Source: Rhodoferax sp.
Lineage (GTDB): Bacteria > Pseudomonadota > Gammaproteobacteria > Burkholderiales > Burkholderiaceae_C
NCBI GenBank assembly: GCA_030645355.1
Contig: JAUSNJ010000118.1
Location: forward strand, 41,855 to 105,854
Direction: 5' to 3'
DNA length: 64,000 nucleotides
Part shown: piece after piece, positions 36,005 to 46,687 of the stretch
How the letters are laid out: each line of letters opens with the position of its first letter
Numbering within the stretch: the stretch's first letter is position 1
Position numbers and translations under genes: made by a program
The notes under the pieces: model-generated
Databases searched by the model: none
What the model was told of the DNA's origin: nothing
The model's input: only the letters and a program-made list of their open reading frames with translations

Positions 36005-37222
36005 ATGGCAACCGCAAAAACTGCTGTCAGTAAAGAAGCCGTCTTCGAATGGGAGGGCAAGGACCGCAACGGCAAGCAGGTGCGGGGAGAAATTCGCGCG
36101 GCGGGTGAAAACCAGGTCAAGGCGTCATTGAGGCGGCAGGGGGTCACTCCAACCAAAATCAAGAAGCGCCGGATGAGCGCGGGCTCAAGCATCAAACCCA
36201 AGGACCTGGCCATTTTCACGCGGCAGCTGGCAACGATGATGAAGGCCGGCGTGCCTCTGTTGCAGGCATTTGACATCGTTGGCCGTGGCAATCCAAATCC
36301 GCGGGTCACCAAACTGCTTAACGACATCCGGACCGACGTGGAGACCGGAACATCCCTCAGTGTTGCGTTCCGCAAATTCCCGTTGTACTTTGACGCCCTG
36401 TACTGCAACTTGGTAGAAGCTGGCGAATCGGCCGGTATTCTGGACCAGTTGCTGGACCGGCTGGCCGTCTATATGGAGAAGACCGAGGCCATCAAGTCCA
36501 AAATCAAGTCCGCATTGATGTACCCCATATCGGTTCTCATTGTGGCGTTTGTCGTTGTCGCGGTGATCATGATCTTTGTGATTCCATCCTTCAAGCAGGT
36601 GTTCACCTCTTTCGGAGGAGAACTCCCGATGCCCACCTTGGTCGTGATCGCCATGAGTGAGTTCTTTATCAAATATTGGTATCTGATTTTTGGTGGTCTG
36701 TTTGGCGGCGTGTATTTCTTCATGGAGTCCTGGAAACGCAACAAGAAAATGCAGGCTTTCATGGACCGGGTCATGCTGAAACTGCCCATTTTTGGCGTAC
36801 TGGTGGAGAAATCATGCATCGCCCGCTGGACGCGAACCCTTTCAACGATGTTTGCAGCCGGCGTTCCCTTGGTGGAAGCGCTGGACTCCGTCGGCGGGGC
36901 ATCCGGCAACGATGTCTTTGCATCTGCCACACTGAAGATCCAGCAGGAGGTTTCGACAGGAACCGCCTTAACCGCAGCCATGACCAATGCCAACCTATTT
37001 CCATCCATGGTGCTGCAAATGTGCTCCATCGGCGAAGAGTCCGGCTCCATCGATCACATGCTGGGAAAAGCCGCTGACTTCTACGAAGCCGAGGTAGATG
37101 ACATGGTCGCCGGCATCTCCAGCCTGATGGAGCCCATCATCATCGTTATCCTGGGCACGCTGATTGGCGGCATCGTGGTAGCCATGTACCTGCCGATTTT
37201 CAAACTGGGTCAGGTGGTTTGA
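36005..37222 (+). CDS. pilC: Type IV pilus inner-membrane platform protein PilC
   Basis: A 405-aa inner-membrane platform protein with two T2SSF domains, about 75-198 (FTRQLATMMKAGVPLLQAFD) and 278-400 (RWTRTLSTMFAAGVPLVEAL). Three main hydrophobic segments are seen near 173-198, 218-240 and 375-397. It connects PilB to the growing pilus. AGAGGA ribosome site. Its TGA overlaps the pilD ATG in TGATG. Confidence 0.96.
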   Translation: MATAKTAVSKEAVFEWEGKDRNGKQVRGEIRAAGENQVKASLRRQGVTPTKIKKRRMSAGSSIKPKDLAIFTRQLATMMKAGVPLLQAFDIVGRGNPNPRVTKLLNDIRTDVETGTSLSVAFRKFPLYFDALYCNLVEAGESAGILDQLLDRLAVYMEKTEAIKSKIKSALMYPISVLIVAFVVVAVIMIFVIPSFKQVFTSFGGELPMPTLVVIAMSEFFIKYWYLIFGGLFGGVYFFMESWKRNKKMQAFMDRVMLKLPIFGVLVEKSCIARWTRTLSTMFAAGVPLVEALDSVGGASGNDVFASATLKIQQEVSTGTALTAAMTNANLFPSMVLQMCSIGEESGSIDHMLGKAADFYEAEVDDMVAGISSLMEPIIIVILGTLIGGIVVAMYLPIFKLGQVV

Positions 37223-38070
37223 TGCTGGTCGTCGGACAGCAGTGGTTTGATGCGTCCTTGGCAACCCTTTTTGGCCTCTTGATCGGCAGCTTTCTCAACG
37301 TTGTCATCTATCGCCTTCCGAAGATGATGGAGCGCCAGTGGGCTGCGGAGTGTGCCGAATTTTCCGGCGCTCCGGAGCCGGTTGGAGAGCCCTTCAACCT
37401 GATGGTCCCGCGCTCGCGCTGCCCGCATTGCGGACATCAGATTCACTGGTATGAGAACGTCCCGGTGCTCAGCTACCTTCTACTGCGGGGGGGGTGTTCC
37501 GCGTGCAAGGCACCGATCAGTCCGAGGTACCCCCTCGTTGAAATAGCCTGTGGCGGACTTTTTTTTCTTTGTGCCTGGCGCTGGGGACTGTCCGCAACCG
37601 GACTCGCATGGTGCGCATTCTCTGCAACACTGCTGGCCTTGGCCGTCATTGACTGGGACACGACACTATTGCCCGATGACCTTACCTTGCCATTGCTATG
37701 GCTGGGGCTGATTGTTGCCGCCATGAAATGGACACCGGTGAGCCTGCATGCCTCACTGTGGGGCGCTGTAGGTGGTTATCTTTCCTTGTGGATGGTGTAC
37801 TGGGCATTCAAGCTGGTAACCGGAAAGGAAGGTATGGGCTATGGCGATTTCAAGCTCTTCGCCGCGCTGGGTGCCTGGTTTGGCTGGCAGGCACTGATAC
37901 CCATGATTTTGCTGGCATCCGTCATCGGCGCGATCGTCGGTATTGCGATGAAATTAACCACAGGCCTGCGCGAAGGCGGCTATGTGCCCTTTGGCCCGTT
38001 TCTGGCAGGTGCCGGCTTTACCGCTTTGTTTTTGGGTGCCGACACGCTGCGCCAGGTTGTCGGTCTGTAA
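37222..38070 (+). CDS. pilD: Type IV prepilin peptidase PilD
   Basis: A 282-aa aspartic membrane protease (A24 family) that cleaves and N-methylates prepilins. The cytoplasmic zinc-binding loop has CPHCGHQIHWYENVPVLSYL and CSACKAPISPRYPLVE. The catalytic aspartates are in VIDWDTTLLPDD and GMGYGDFKLFAALGAW (GxGD-type). About seven hydrophobic segments. The ATG overlaps the pilC stop; coaE follows 2 bp after its stop. Confidence 0.96.
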   Translation: MLVVGQQWFDASLATLFGLLIGSFLNVVIYRLPKMMERQWAAECAEFSGAPEPVGEPFNLMVPRSRCPHCGHQIHWYENVPVLSYLLLRGGCSACKAPISPRYPLVEIACGGLFFLCAWRWGLSATGLAWCAFSATLLALAVIDWDTTLLPDDLTLPLLWLGLIVAAMKWTPVSLHASLWGAVGGYLSLWMVYWAFKLVTGKEGMGYGDFKLFAALGAWFGWQALIPMILLASVIGAIVGIAMKLTTGLREGGYVPFGPFLAGAGFTALFLGADTLRQVVGL

Positions 38071-38072
38071 CC

Positions 38073-38684
38073 GTGGCTAGTGCTCCACATCGCTTGGGCC
38101 TTACCGGTGGAATTGGCAGTGGAAAAAGTACGGTTGCCAAGGCACTGGCACATCTCGGGGCAGCGTTGATTGATGCAGATGCAATTTCCAGGGCAGCAAC
38201 GGCTTCAGGCGGTTCTGCCATATCGGCGTTGAGGAGTACTTTTGGTCCTTCCATGATCACCAGCGATGGTGCACTGGACCGCGATCAGATGCGCGGCCTG
38301 GTTTACTCGGACCCCTCGGCCAAAGCCCGCCTAGAAGCCATCGTCCATCCTCTGGTGGGACTGGAGATCGCAATGCAAACACAGCAGGCCGAGGTGGCCG
38401 GAGCAACGTGTGTCGTTTTCGACATCCCCTTGTTGGTGGAGTCCGGACACTGGCGACCGCGCCTCAACCGCATACTGGTGATTGACTGCACCGAAGACAC
38501 GCAAATTGCCCGCGTCATGGGAAGAAATGGTCTGGCTGCGGATGAAGTGCGCAAAGTAGTTGCAGCACAGGCCACCCGCAAGCAGCGCCTGGCATCGGCC
38601 GACCTCGTCGTATTCAACGATGGAATCACACTAGACCATCTTACGCAGCAGGTGCGTGAAATTGGTACCCAGTTCGGGCTATGA
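38073..38684 (+). CDS. coaE: Dephospho-CoA kinase
   Basis: A 203-aa P-loop kinase for the last step of coenzyme A synthesis. The P-loop is LTGGIGSGKSTVAKAL near the N-terminus; LIDADAISRAATASGG and VVFDIPLLVESGHWRP are CoaE signatures, with the CTEDTQIARVMGRNGL lid region after them. A GTG start two bases after the pilD stop gives the family-length protein. The pilD-coaE-zapD order is standard for beta- and gammaproteobacteria. Confidence 0.95.
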   Translation: MASAPHRLGLTGGIGSGKSTVAKALAHLGAALIDADAISRAATASGGSAISALRSTFGPSMITSDGALDRDQMRGLVYSDPSAKARLEAIVHPLVGLEIAMQTQQAEVAGATCVVFDIPLLVESGHWRPRLNRILVIDCTEDTQIARVMGRNGLAADEVRKVVAAQATRKQRLASADLVVFNDGITLDHLTQQVREIGTQFGL

Positions 38685-38706
38685 TTCGGCCACCGGAAAG
38701 ATCAGC

Positions 38707-39462
38707 GTGATTCAATACGAATACCCCTTCAACGAGCGAATTCGCACGTATTTGCGTCTGGAACACCTGTTCCTTCGGCTGTCTGAACTGATGGCCCGTG
38801 CGGACGCACTGGACCACCATTTCGCGATTGCCACCATGTTTGAGGTGATGGACGTGGGCGCCCGCGCGGACCTGAAGTCCGACGTCCTCAAAGACCTCGA
38901 AAAACAGAAGCAGATCTTGAATGGCTACCGCGGGAATCCGGCCATTGCGGAGGGCGTGCTCGACAACATCATCCACCAACTGGAACGCTGCTACGCCGCA
39001 CTCAATGCGCAGCCCGGAAAGGCCGGCCAGGCACTGACAGAAAACGACTGGTTGATGAGCATACGCAGTCGGGTTGGCATTCCCGGTGGTACCTGCGAGT
39101 TTGATCTGCCCGCTTATTTCGCCTGGCAGCACCGCGACACCCTGTCGCGGCAAACCGATTTGCAGCAGTGGGCCTCGACATTGGCACCATTGGCTGAATC
39201 CATTCACCTGCTTCTCAAGCTTTTGCGGGATTCGGGATCTCCTCAAAAGGTCATCGCGGTCGGCGGGCAGTTCCAGCAAAACCTGCCACAGGGCCGCACC
39301 TTTCAACTCTTGAGACTCTCCCTGGACGATACGTTGCGAGTGATTCCGGAAATCAGTGGAAACCGGCTCATGGTGTCGATCCGTCTCATGCGTCACGGGG
39401 AAGACGATCACCTGCACATCTCCAGCGAGGATGGTGCATTCGAGTTGACGCTGTGCTCATGA
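38707..39462 (+). CDS. zapD: Cell division protein ZapD
   Basis: A 251-aa cytoplasmic protein that cross-links FtsZ filaments at the Z ring. Hallmarks: VIQYEYPFNERIRTYLRLEH, DVLKDLEKQKQILNGYRGNP and WLMSIRSRVGIPGGTCEFDL. The GTG at 38707 is preceded by GGAAAG and matches the family N-terminus; the ATG 51 bp upstream is inside coaE. The stop overlaps the yacG ATG (ATGA). Confidence 0.95.
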   Translation: MIQYEYPFNERIRTYLRLEHLFLRLSELMARADALDHHFAIATMFEVMDVGARADLKSDVLKDLEKQKQILNGYRGNPAIAEGVLDNIIHQLERCYAALNAQPGKAGQALTENDWLMSIRSRVGIPGGTCEFDLPAYFAWQHRDTLSRQTDLQQWASTLAPLAESIHLLLKLLRDSGSPQKVIAVGGQFQQNLPQGRTFQLLRLSLDDTLRVIPEISGNRLMVSIRLMRHGEDDHLHISSEDGAFELTLCS

Positions 39463-39656
39463 CGGACACCAAGCGACTGGTCCGCTGCCCGACCTGCGGT
39501 GGAGAAAGTGTTTATGCCGTATCCAATCCCGCCCGGCCGTTTTGCAGCGAGCGGTGCAAGAACATGGATTTCGGTGCATGGGCAAGTGAAAATTTTCGGG
39601 TAGCAGCACCCCTAACACCCGACGATCTGGACGACGGCGGCGCCACACTTCAATAG
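39459..39656 (+). CDS. yacG: DNA gyrase inhibitor YacG
   Basis: A 65-aa zinc protein. The four ligands are in RCPTCGGESVY and FCSERCKNMDFGAW (C-x2-C...C-x3-C). In E. coli YacG binds GyrB and blocks DNA binding. The acidic C-terminus (PDDLDDGG) is also typical. Overlaps zapD by 4 bp. Confidence 0.94.
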   Translation: MTDTKRLVRCPTCGGESVYAVSNPARPFCSERCKNMDFGAWASENFRVAAPLTPDDLDDGGATLQ

Positions 39657-39690
39657 CGCCAACCGGCTCCAAACAGGTTGATCAAATCAC

Positions 39691-39738
39691 CCTGTAGCCC
39701 TCTAGCTTATTGGGTCAATCGCTACCAAATGTGTAGCG
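39691..39738. repeat. AGCCCTCGT repeat covering the mutT stop codon
   Basis: CTGTAGCCCTCTAGCTTATT, GGGTCAATCGCTACC and TGTGTAGCG. The terminal hairpin CGCTAC-CAAATGT-GTAGCG is perfect. The copy spans the last codons and stop of mutT. Confidence 0.65.
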
Positions 39739-40193
39739 CCTTTGTATCGCAACTCTGCTGCCAACCACTGCAATACCGGAAGCGTTCCGGGCAAGATCGG
39801 GCCCACCTGCACGGGAAGCCTTTCCCAGGAAGAGGATTGCGCCTCGCGCATCTCCAATGTGCCCGTCCATTCAAACACCTTGCAAAAGTGCAGACGAACA
39901 AGGGCATGCGGATAGTCCACGATTTCAACTTTCCAGGGATGGACGGCACCGATCTGGATGCCCAGTTCTTCCAACAATTCACGTGCCAGCGCCTGTTGAA
40001 CGGTCTCGTCCGCCTCCAGCTTGCCGCCTGGAAACTCCCAATAGCCGGCATAGGGTTTGCCATGGGGCCGCGATGTCAGCAGAAAATCACCATCAGGCCG
40101 AACCAAGACCCCAACCGCTACGTCCACCACACTGCGGTCCGGACCTCCTAGCCGCGCCGACTTCGGATCTGCCACGATGGGTTTGCGGGTCAT
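39702..40193 (-). CDS. mutT: MutT-type Nudix hydrolase (8-oxo-dGTP diphosphatase)
   Basis: A 163-aa Nudix hydrolase. The box at residues 57-78 is GGKLEADETVQQALARELLE followed by ELGI, with canonical spacing. VAVGVLVRPDGDFLLTSRPH and YAGYWEFPGG are typical of MutT, which clears oxidised dGTP. The C-terminus (LVAIDPIS) and stop lie in a dispersed repeat. Overlaps the DUF815 gene stop region by 4 bp. Distinct from NudB and RppH in this window. Confidence 0.9.
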   Translation of the reverse strand: MTRKPIVADPKSARLGGPDRSVVDVAVGVLVRPDGDFLLTSRPHGKPYAGYWEFPGGKLEADETVQQALARELLEELGIQIGAVHPWKVEIVDYPHALVRLHFCKVFEWTGTLEMREAQSSSWERLPVQVGPILPGTLPVLQWLAAELRYKGATHLVAIDPIS

Positions 40194-41086
40194 GGCCGGT
40201 CGGCGCTACGGCCCGCGAAGTCTCGCGAAAACTGCCAGGCCACACGGCCGCTGCGCGAACCACGCTCCAGCGCCCAGACCAGGGCCTCGGGTCGTGCGGC
40301 GGCAATACGGGACGGCTCCACACCCATTGCGGAGAGCCACTGCGCCACAATTTGCAGATACTCGTCCTGATTGAAGGGGTAGAAACTCACCCACAAACCA
40401 AAACGCTCCGAGAGGGAGATTTTTTCCTCCACCACTTCGCCCGGGTGCACTTCTCCCTCCGCGGTGTGGGTGTAGGTAAGGTTTTCCGCCATGTACTCGG
40501 GCAACAGGTGGCGTCGGTTGCTGGTGGCGTACACCAGCACATTGGGCGTGGCAGCGGCGACCGAGCCATCCAGAACCGACTTCAAAGCCTTGTAGCCGGG
40601 CTCGCCTTCGTCAAAGCTCAAGTCATCGCAAAAGACGATGAACTTCTCCGGTCGTTGGGCCACCAGCTCGACGATGTCAGGCAAGTCCACCAACTCCGCC
40701 TTGTCGACCTCAATCAAACGCAGCCCCTGCGCGGCATACGCATACAGGCAAGCACGTATCAGCGAGGATTTCCCGGTGCCGCGCGAACCGGTCAGCAACA
40801 CGTTGTTGGCGGGCAATCCGCGGACAAACTGCTCGGTGTTGCGCTGGATTTTTTCTTTCTGGGCGTCAATTTCCTTCAGATCGGCCAGGCTGATGGCGCC
40901 AATATGGCCCACCGGAGCGATGACCCCCTGCCCCGAACTGCGCCTCCGGTACCGAAACGCAATGGAGGCATTCCAATCGGGCTGCAAAAGGCCATGGGGC
41001 AATGCAGATTCAATGCGCTCCATCAGTTGCTCTGCGCGCAACAAAAACGCGGTCAACCGATCATCCATATCCCAGGAACCCCTCAA
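40190..41086 (-). CDS. DUF815 family AAA ATP-binding protein
   Basis: A 298-aa P-loop protein. Walker A is [20 protein letters not shown], and the Walker B-like strand is [40 protein letters not shown] and [20 protein letters not shown] are DUF815 signatures. The family resembles AAA ATPases and has no proven role. It is translationally coupled to argJ upstream and mutT downstream (4-bp overlaps at both ends). Confidence 0.9.
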   Translation of the reverse strand: MRGSWDMDDRLTAFLLRAEQLMERIESALPHGLLQPDWNASIAFRYRRRSSGQGVIAPVGHIGAISLADLKEIDAQKEKIQRNTEQFVRGLPANNVLLTGSRGTGKSSLIRACLYAYAAQGLRLIEVDKAELVDLPDIVELVAQRPEKFIVFCDDLSFDEGEPGYKALKSVLDGSVAAATPNVLVYATSNRRHLLPEYMAENLTYTHTAEGEVHPGEVVEEKISLSERFGLWVSFYPFNQDEYLQIVAQWLSAMGVEPSRIAAARPEALVWALERGSRSGRVAWQFSRDFAGRSADRP

Positions 41087-42312
41087 GAACGGTAGTCCGC
41101 GTTGATGGTCACGTAATCGTGGCTCAAGTCACAGGTCCATACGGTCTCAGTGGCCCCGCCTCGCCCCAGACCTACCTTCACGGTGATTTCACTTTGCTTC
41201 ATGACACGCTGGCCGTCTTCTTCTCGGTAGGACGGGTTGCGCCCACCGCAGGTCACCACATGGACGTCGTCCAGAAACAGCTCGATGCGGCTCTGGTCCA
41301 GATCGTCGATGCCGGCATAGCCCACGGCCGCGAGAATACGCCCCAGATTGGGATCACTGGCAAAAAATGCGGTCTTGACCAGGGGCGAGTGGGCAATGGC
41401 GTAGGCCGCCAGTCGGCACTCCGCGGCGTTGCGCCCGCCCTCAACCGTGATGGTAATGAACTTGGTAGCGCCCTCGCCATCACGAACAATGGCCTGGGCC
41501 AGATTGCGTGCCACGCCCAGCATGGCCTGCCGCAGCGTTTGCCCATCCGCACTGTCCAGCGCGCCAATTTCGGAATGCCCCGCCTGATTGGATGCAATCA
41601 CGACCAACGAGTCATTGGTCGATGTATCACCATCCACGGTCACCCGGTTGAACGAGCCTTCGGCCAACTCCAACGCCAGTTGCTGCATGACACTTTGGTG
41701 CACACAGGCATCGGTCGCAATAAACCCCAGCATAGTGGCCATGTTCGGGCGGATCATGCCGGCCCCTTTACTGACACCCGTGATGTGCACCGGCTTGCCG
41801 CCGATCGTCACCTTCGCCCCAAAGGCCTTGGGGGCCGTGTCGGTGGTCATGATGCCCTCAGCGGCCCGTATCCAGTTGCCCGGCTTGGCATCCGCAATCG
41901 CCGCCGCCAACCCCGCTTCAATGCGGTCGTTGGGCAGTGGCTCCATGATCACACCCGTGGAAAACGGCAGGATTTGCTCTGCAGCAACGCCCAACTGCCG
42001 CGCCAGAGCTTTGCAGGTGCTGTGTGCCCTGGCCAAGCCGTCTGCGCCGGTTCCGGCGTTGGCATTGCCGGTATTGATCAGCATAGCCCGAATACTTTGG
42101 CGTCCATCCAAATGCTGGCGGCAAATCTGCACGGGAGCCGCACAAAAGCGGTTCGTCGTAAAGACACCGGCAACCGATGCGCCGTCTTCCAGCAGAACAA
42201 CCGTCAGGTCCTTGCGCCCTACTTTGCGCACCCCCGCCTCGGTAACGCCGATACGAACGCCGGCAATGGGAAAGAGCGTCGCCAAATCGGGCGCGGGCAA
42301 GTTAACAGACAT
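41083..42312 (-). CDS. argJ: Bifunctional glutamate N-acetyltransferase / amino-acid acetyltransferase ArgJ
   Basis: A 409-aa enzyme that recycles the acetyl group in arginine synthesis. The precursor cleaves itself before the threonine of [16 protein letters not shown] to give two subunits. [33 protein letters not shown] and the C-terminal [17 protein letters not shown] are diagnostic. The start lies 10 bp after secA, same strand. Confidence 0.96.
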   Translation of the reverse strand: MSVNLPAPDLATLFPIAGVRIGVTEAGVRKVGRKDLTVVLLEDGASVAGVFTTNRFCAAPVQICRQHLDGRQSIRAMLINTGNANAGTGADGLARAHSTCKALARQLGVAAEQILPFSTGVIMEPLPNDRIEAGLAAAIADAKPGNWIRAAEGIMTTDTAPKAFGAKVTIGGKPVHITGVSKGAGMIRPNMATMLGFIATDACVHQSVMQQLALELAEGSFNRVTVDGDTSTNDSLVVIASNQAGHSEIGALDSADGQTLRQAMLGVARNLAQAIVRDGEGATKFITITVEGGRNAAECRLAAYAIAHSPLVKTAFFASDPNLGRILAAVGYAGIDDLDQSRIELFLDDVHVVTCGGRNPSYREEDGQRVMKQSEITVKVGLGRGGATETVWTCDLSHDYVTINADYRS

Positions 42313-42321
42313 CTCAATCTT

Positions 42322-45090
42322 TCAGGCGAGTTTTCCGTGGCACTGTTTGAACTTCTTGCCGCTTCCGCAAGGGCAAGGGTCATTGCGTCCAACCCGCGGC
42401 AAGTGATCGGCCGCAGCCAGGGACACGCCGCTGCGCACGGTTTCCGGGTCCACCACAGTCTCGATGCCGCCGGTTTCTGTCGGTGCGCTATAGGTCACAT
42501 TGGCAATGCTCTCGCCACGGCTTTCCATGGCGTCGGCGGCTTCCTCGAGCTGCTCACTGGATTGGACCTTGACCGTCATCAGCACCTTGGTGACTTCGTT
42601 CTTGACGGAGTCCAGCAACTGCCCAAACAGCTCAAACGCTTCGCGCTTGTACTCCTGCTTGGGCTGCTTCTGTGCGTAGCCACGCAGGTGAATACCCTGG
42701 CGCAAATAGTCCAGAGAACTCAGGTGGTCACGCCAGTGGGTATCGATACTCTGCAACAACACCATGCGTTCGAACTGGGTGAAATTTTCCGCCCCGACCT
42801 GTTCAACCTTTGCGGTGAAGAGCGTGTCGGCAGCCGCAGCTACCGAGGCCAGCAGATCTTCGTCGGTGATGGCGCTGGCATCCTGCACCTGCTTCTGCAA
42901 GTCCAGATCCATCTGCCATTCATCGGCCAGCACTTTTTGCAACGCGCCAATGTCCCACTGCTCTTCAACGGATTCTGCAGGAATGTACTGGCGCACCAAG
43001 TCGTGGAAACAGCCTTCTCGCAGTGAAGCGATCTGGGCGGTCAGGTCTTTCGCGTCCAAAATGGCATTGCGCTGCTGATAAATCACTTTGCGCTGGTCGT
43101 TGGACACGTCATCGTATTCCAGCAGCTGCTTGCGCATGTCGAAGTTGCGAGCTTCCACTTTGCGCTGTGCACTTTCGATGCTGCGCGTCACAATGCCTGC
43201 TTCGATCGCTTCTCCGTCCGGCATCTTCAAGCGATCCATGATGGCCTTGACTCGGTCACCCGCAAAAATGCGCATCAAGGAATCGTCAAGACTCAGGTAA
43301 AAGCGTGACGAGCCAGGATCGCCCTGGCGACCGGAACGGCCGCGCAATTGGTTGTCGATGCGGCGGGATTCATGGCGTTCAGTGGCAATGATCCGCAATC
43401 CGCCCAGCGCCTTGACCTGCTCGTGGTCAATACTCCACTGCGCACGGACCGCTTCAATTTTTTGCTGCTTCGCCCCAGCATCCAGGGTCTCATCCGCCTC
43501 GATGGCTTCGATGGTTTTCCCAATGCTGCCACCCAGCACGATGTCCGTGCCGCGTCCGGCCATATTGGTTGCGATGGTGATCATCTTGGCGCGACCAGCC
43601 TGTGCGACGATATCGGCCTCACGCGCGTGCTGCTTGGCGTTGAGCACCTGATGTGGCAACTTTTCCTTGTCTAGCAGTTGTGCGATGACCTCGGAGTTTT
43701 CAATAGAGGTGGTGCCCACCAAAACCGGCTGTCCCCGCTCATAGCATTCGCGGATATCCTGAATGGCCGCTTCGTATTTTTCGCGGGTGGTCTTATAAAT
43801 CCGGTCCAGCTGATCCTCGCGGCGACTGACGCGATTGGGTGGAATGACAATGGTTTCCAGTCCGTAGATTTCCTGAAACTCATAGGCCTCGGTATCGGCC
43901 GTGCCCGTCATACCCGCCAATTTTGCATACAGGCGGAAATAGTTCTGAAAGGTAATGGATGCGAGGGTCTGGTTTTCGGCCTGAATGGCGACGCCTTCCT
44001 TGGCTTCGACCGCCTGGTGTAGTCCATCACTCCAGCGGCGCCCCGTCATCAAACGCCCGGTGAACTCGTCAACAATGATGATCTCACCCTGCTGCACCAC
44101 ATAGTGCTGGTCCCGGTGGTACAGGTTGTTGGCCCGCAGCGCAGCATACAGATGGTGCATGAGAGTGATGTTGGCCGGGTCATACAACGATGCACCGGCT
44201 GGAATCAATCCCATTTCAGCAAAAATTTGCTCTGCGGTTTCGTGCCCTTGTTCGGTCAGGAACACCTGGTGGCTTTTCTCGTCCAGCGTGAAGTCGCCCG
44301 GCTTGGTGACTCCCTCGCCGGTCCGGGGGTCAGCCTCGCCTTCCTGCCTCTGCAAACGGGGTGCGGCCTTGTTGATGGCCAGATACATGTCGGTGTGGTC
44401 CTCGGCCTGTCCGCTGATGATCAGCGGCGTGCGCGCCTCGTCGATCAAAATGGAGTCCACCTCGTCCACGATGGCATAGTTCAAACCGCGCTGCACGCGG
44501 TCTGCCACTTCGTAGACCATGTTGTCACGCAGGTAGTCGAAACCATACTCGTTGTTGGTCCCGTACGTGATGTCCGCCTTGTAGGCGGCCTGCTTTTCTT
44601 CCCGCGGCATCTGCGGCAGGTTGATTCCCACCGTCAAACCCAGGAAGTTGTAGAGCCGCCCCATCCACTGCGCATCACGGCTGGCCAGGTAATCGTTCAC
44701 GGTAACTACGTGTACACCCTTGCCGGTCAGGGCGTTCAGGTAGACCGGCAGTGTTGCTGTTAGCGTCTTGCCTTCACCGGTTCCCATTTCGGAAATCTTT
44801 CCGTAATGCAAGGACATACCACCCAGTATCTGGACATCAAAGTGCCGCATCTTCATGACCCGCTTGGAGCCCTCCCGCACCACGGCAAAAGCCTCGGGGA
44901 GCATCTCATCCAAAGTGGCACCTTTCTGGATGCGATCCTTGAACTCTTGCGTCTTTGCCTTGAGGGCATCGTCACTCAACTGCTCATACTGCGCCTCCAG
45001 GGCATTGATGCGCGCCAAGCCGGCACGATACTGTTTGAGCAAGCGGTCATTGCGACTGCCGAAGATTTTGGTAAGGATATTGATGGCCAT
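42322..45090 (-). CDS. secA: Protein translocase subunit SecA
   Basis: A 922-aa motor of the Sec pathway. Walker A region [24 protein letters not shown]-like [31 protein letters not shown] and [20 protein letters not shown] are diagnostic. The C-terminal zinc SEC-C motif is [14 protein letters not shown]. Start at [16 protein letters not shown]; an upstream in-frame ATG at 45201 would add non-homologous residues. The 141 bp before it (to the M23 gene) contain no gene or clear promoter. Confidence 0.98.
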   Translation of the reverse strand: MAINILTKIFGSRNDRLLKQYRAGLARINALEAQYEQLSDDALKAKTQEFKDRIQKGATLDEMLPEAFAVVREGSKRVMKMRHFDVQILGGMSLHYGKISEMGTGEGKTLTATLPVYLNALTGKGVHVVTVNDYLASRDAQWMGRLYNFLGLTVGINLPQMPREEKQAAYKADITYGTNNEYGFDYLRDNMVYEVADRVQRGLNYAIVDEVDSILIDEARTPLIISGQAEDHTDMYLAINKAAPRLQRQEGEADPRTGEGVTKPGDFTLDEKSHQVFLTEQGHETAEQIFAEMGLIPAGASLYDPANITLMHHLYAALRANNLYHRDQHYVVQQGEIIIVDEFTGRLMTGRRWSDGLHQAVEAKEGVAIQAENQTLASITFQNYFRLYAKLAGMTGTADTEAYEFQEIYGLETIVIPPNRVSRREDQLDRIYKTTREKYEAAIQDIRECYERGQPVLVGTTSIENSEVIAQLLDKEKLPHQVLNAKQHAREADIVAQAGRAKMITIATNMAGRGTDIVLGGSIGKTIEAIEADETLDAGAKQQKIEAVRAQWSIDHEQVKALGGLRIIATERHESRRIDNQLRGRSGRQGDPGSSRFYLSLDDSLMRIFAGDRVKAIMDRLKMPDGEAIEAGIVTRSIESAQRKVEARNFDMRKQLLEYDDVSNDQRKVIYQQRNAILDAKDLTAQIASLREGCFHDLVRQYIPAESVEEQWDIGALQKVLADEWQMDLDLQKQVQDASAITDEDLLASVAAAADTLFTAKVEQVGAENFTQFERMVLLQSIDTHWRDHLSSLDYLRQGIHLRGYAQKQPKQEYKREAFELFGQLLDSVKNEVTKVLMTVKVQSSEQLEEAADAMESRGESIANVTYSAPTETGGIETVVDPETVRSGVSLAAADHLPRVGRNDPCPCGSGKKFKQCHGKLA

Positions 45091-45231
45091 GAATGCAAGA
45101 CTGGCCTGGACCCACGATGGGTTCGCAGCGCAGCGCAGTCCTTTTTCTAATCTGTGTGAAGTGGGGATGTTCTGATGAAACTCAACCGCTCGCGCGATCA
45201 AACCGGCACCGTGAAAACCAAACCGCTGATT

Positions 45232-46236
45232 TTACCGTTGACTGGAGGGTGCCACGGCCAAATTGCCTTTCGGCGACGAAAAGCCTGATGAAGCCTGCGA
45301 ACCGGATTGCGCCAGCTGGTCGGGAGCGACCTGGCGTCCGGCGTTGAGGAATTTTTGAGGGTCTTGTGGAACGCCTTGCACCAGGACCTCGAAATGCAAG
45401 TGCGGCCCCGTTGACCGGCCGGTGTTGCCGACTTCCGCAATTTTCTGGCCGCGCTTGATCAGGTCACCCTTCTTGACCCCCACCTTGGAAGTATGGGCAT
45501 ATCGGGAAATCAAATCGTTGCCATGGTCGATTTCGATCATGTTGCCGTACTCGGACTGAAACTCCTGGGTCACGACCACCCCGCCCGCTGCTGCGAAAAT
45601 GGCCGTTCCTGGCGTTGCCGGAAAATCGAGTCCTGTGTGCAACGCCGAGCGCCCGGTAATGGGGTCTATGCGCCAACCGAACATGGAACCCAGGTTGGCA
45701 TTCGGCACCGGGGTTTGTGTCGGAATCATCATTTTCTTGATCTTTTGCTCGAACAACCGTGACTCGAGCACGGTCATCAGATCAGTTCGCGCGCTCGCAA
45801 CTTCATCGAGCTCTTTCAGCGTGGACTGCAATTCGAGCATGGACAGGTCTCTCCCAGAAACGAGCTTTCCTCCCTGACCCGGCTTGATTTTGATATCGGA
45901 AGGATTGACGCCAGCCAGACCGGAAACACGCTCGCCAAGGGACTCCAGTTGCAGCATCTTGGCCTGCATTTCACCCAGTTTCTTGGCCATGACTTCAATG
46001 TTCTCGCGCATGAAGCGATCCTGCTGCGCGACTTCATCCTTCACGACCAGGCGCACCAGCGTTCCGATGATGGGCCAGCCTTCCCGGGCGCCCTTCAGGA
46101 AAACCCAGTGGTACAAACCCGCCGATATCAACATGAGTGCGAAAGATGACGCGATGATCGCCATCAGAAGTTTAGATCCACTCAGGTGAAAGGCACGACT
46201 CTTGATCAGCCAAGCATCCGTGATAATCAACTGCAT
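45232..46236 (-). CDS. M23 family metallopeptidase (murein endopeptidase)
   Basis: A 334-aa protein anchored by one N-terminal membrane segment (LLMAIIASSFALMLISAGLY, about 24-43), then a coiled-coil-like stretch (MAKKLGEMQAKMLQLESLGE). The LytM/M23 domain has FGWRIDPITGRSALHTGLDF (zinc His and Asp) and GPHLHFEVLVQG (catalytic and zinc His). It should cleave peptidoglycan cross-links or help activate amidases from the inner membrane. It lies upstream of secA and is divergent from the DUF721 gene with only 27 bp between the two starts. Confidence 0.93.
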   Translation of the reverse strand: MQLIITDAWLIKSRAFHLSGSKLLMAIIASSFALMLISAGLYHWVFLKGAREGWPIIGTLVRLVVKDEVAQQDRFMRENIEVMAKKLGEMQAKMLQLESLGERVSGLAGVNPSDIKIKPGQGGKLVSGRDLSMLELQSTLKELDEVASARTDLMTVLESRLFEQKIKKMMIPTQTPVPNANLGSMFGWRIDPITGRSALHTGLDFPATPGTAIFAAAGGVVVTQEFQSEYGNMIEIDHGNDLISRYAHTSKVGVKKGDLIKRGQKIAEVGNTGRSTGPHLHFEVLVQGVPQDPQKFLNAGRQVAPDQLAQSGSQASSGFSSPKGNLAVAPSSQR

Positions 46237-46263
46237 TCAGAATCCCTTCACATTCCCAAGGTC

Positions 46264-46578
46264 ATGAACCGCCGCAATCATTCCTACACGCTGCTTCAGG
46301 CCACACAGGACTCGCCTACCTTGGCGCGTCTGACCGGTCTCGCAATGGAATCAACAACCCGATTGAAGTCCGTCGAGGCACTCATTCCCGCTCCATTGCG
46401 ATCAGCCGTACGCGCAGGTCCTATTGAAGGTTCCGTTTGGTGCCTGATCCTCGACAACAACGCCATTGCCGCAAAAATCCGTCAACTCGTGCCATCCCTT
46501 GAATCGCACCTGCGCGCAAAGGGGTGGGACGTCAGCGCAATCCGCCTGAAAGTACAGGCGCCACGCTCGTCTACTTGA
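46264..46578 (+). CDS. DUF721 (DciA-like) family protein
   Basis: A 104-aa basic protein with the DUF721 core: LARLTGLAMESTTRLKSVEA, then LRSAVRAGPIEGSVWCLILD and KIRQLVPSLESHLRAKG. DUF721 includes DciA, a loader of replicative helicase in bacteria lacking DnaC, but this short form cannot be assigned that role from sequence. Start chosen at MNRRNHSYTLL. It is often found beside secA in proteobacteria. Confidence 0.82.
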   Translation: MNRRNHSYTLLQATQDSPTLARLTGLAMESTTRLKSVEALIPAPLRSAVRAGPIEGSVWCLILDNNAIAAKIRQLVPSLESHLRAKGWDVSAIRLKVQAPRSST

Positions 46579-46598
46579 TTGGGTCGAAAAAATACAAA

Positions 46599-46674
46599 TG
46601 GTGCCGATTATCGGATTCGAACTGATGACCTACCGCTTACAAGGCGGTTGCTCTACCAACTGAGCTAAATCGGC
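46599..46674 (-). tRNA. tRNA-Thr (anticodon TGT)
   Basis: A 76-nt tRNA on the minus strand with encoded CCA. Acceptor stem GCCGATT/AATCGGC; anticodon arm ACCGC-CTTGTAA-GCGGT gives anticodon TGT. It lies downstream of sspB, after a long hairpin. Confidence 0.97.
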
Positions 46675-46687
46675 ACGTCTTTTATTC

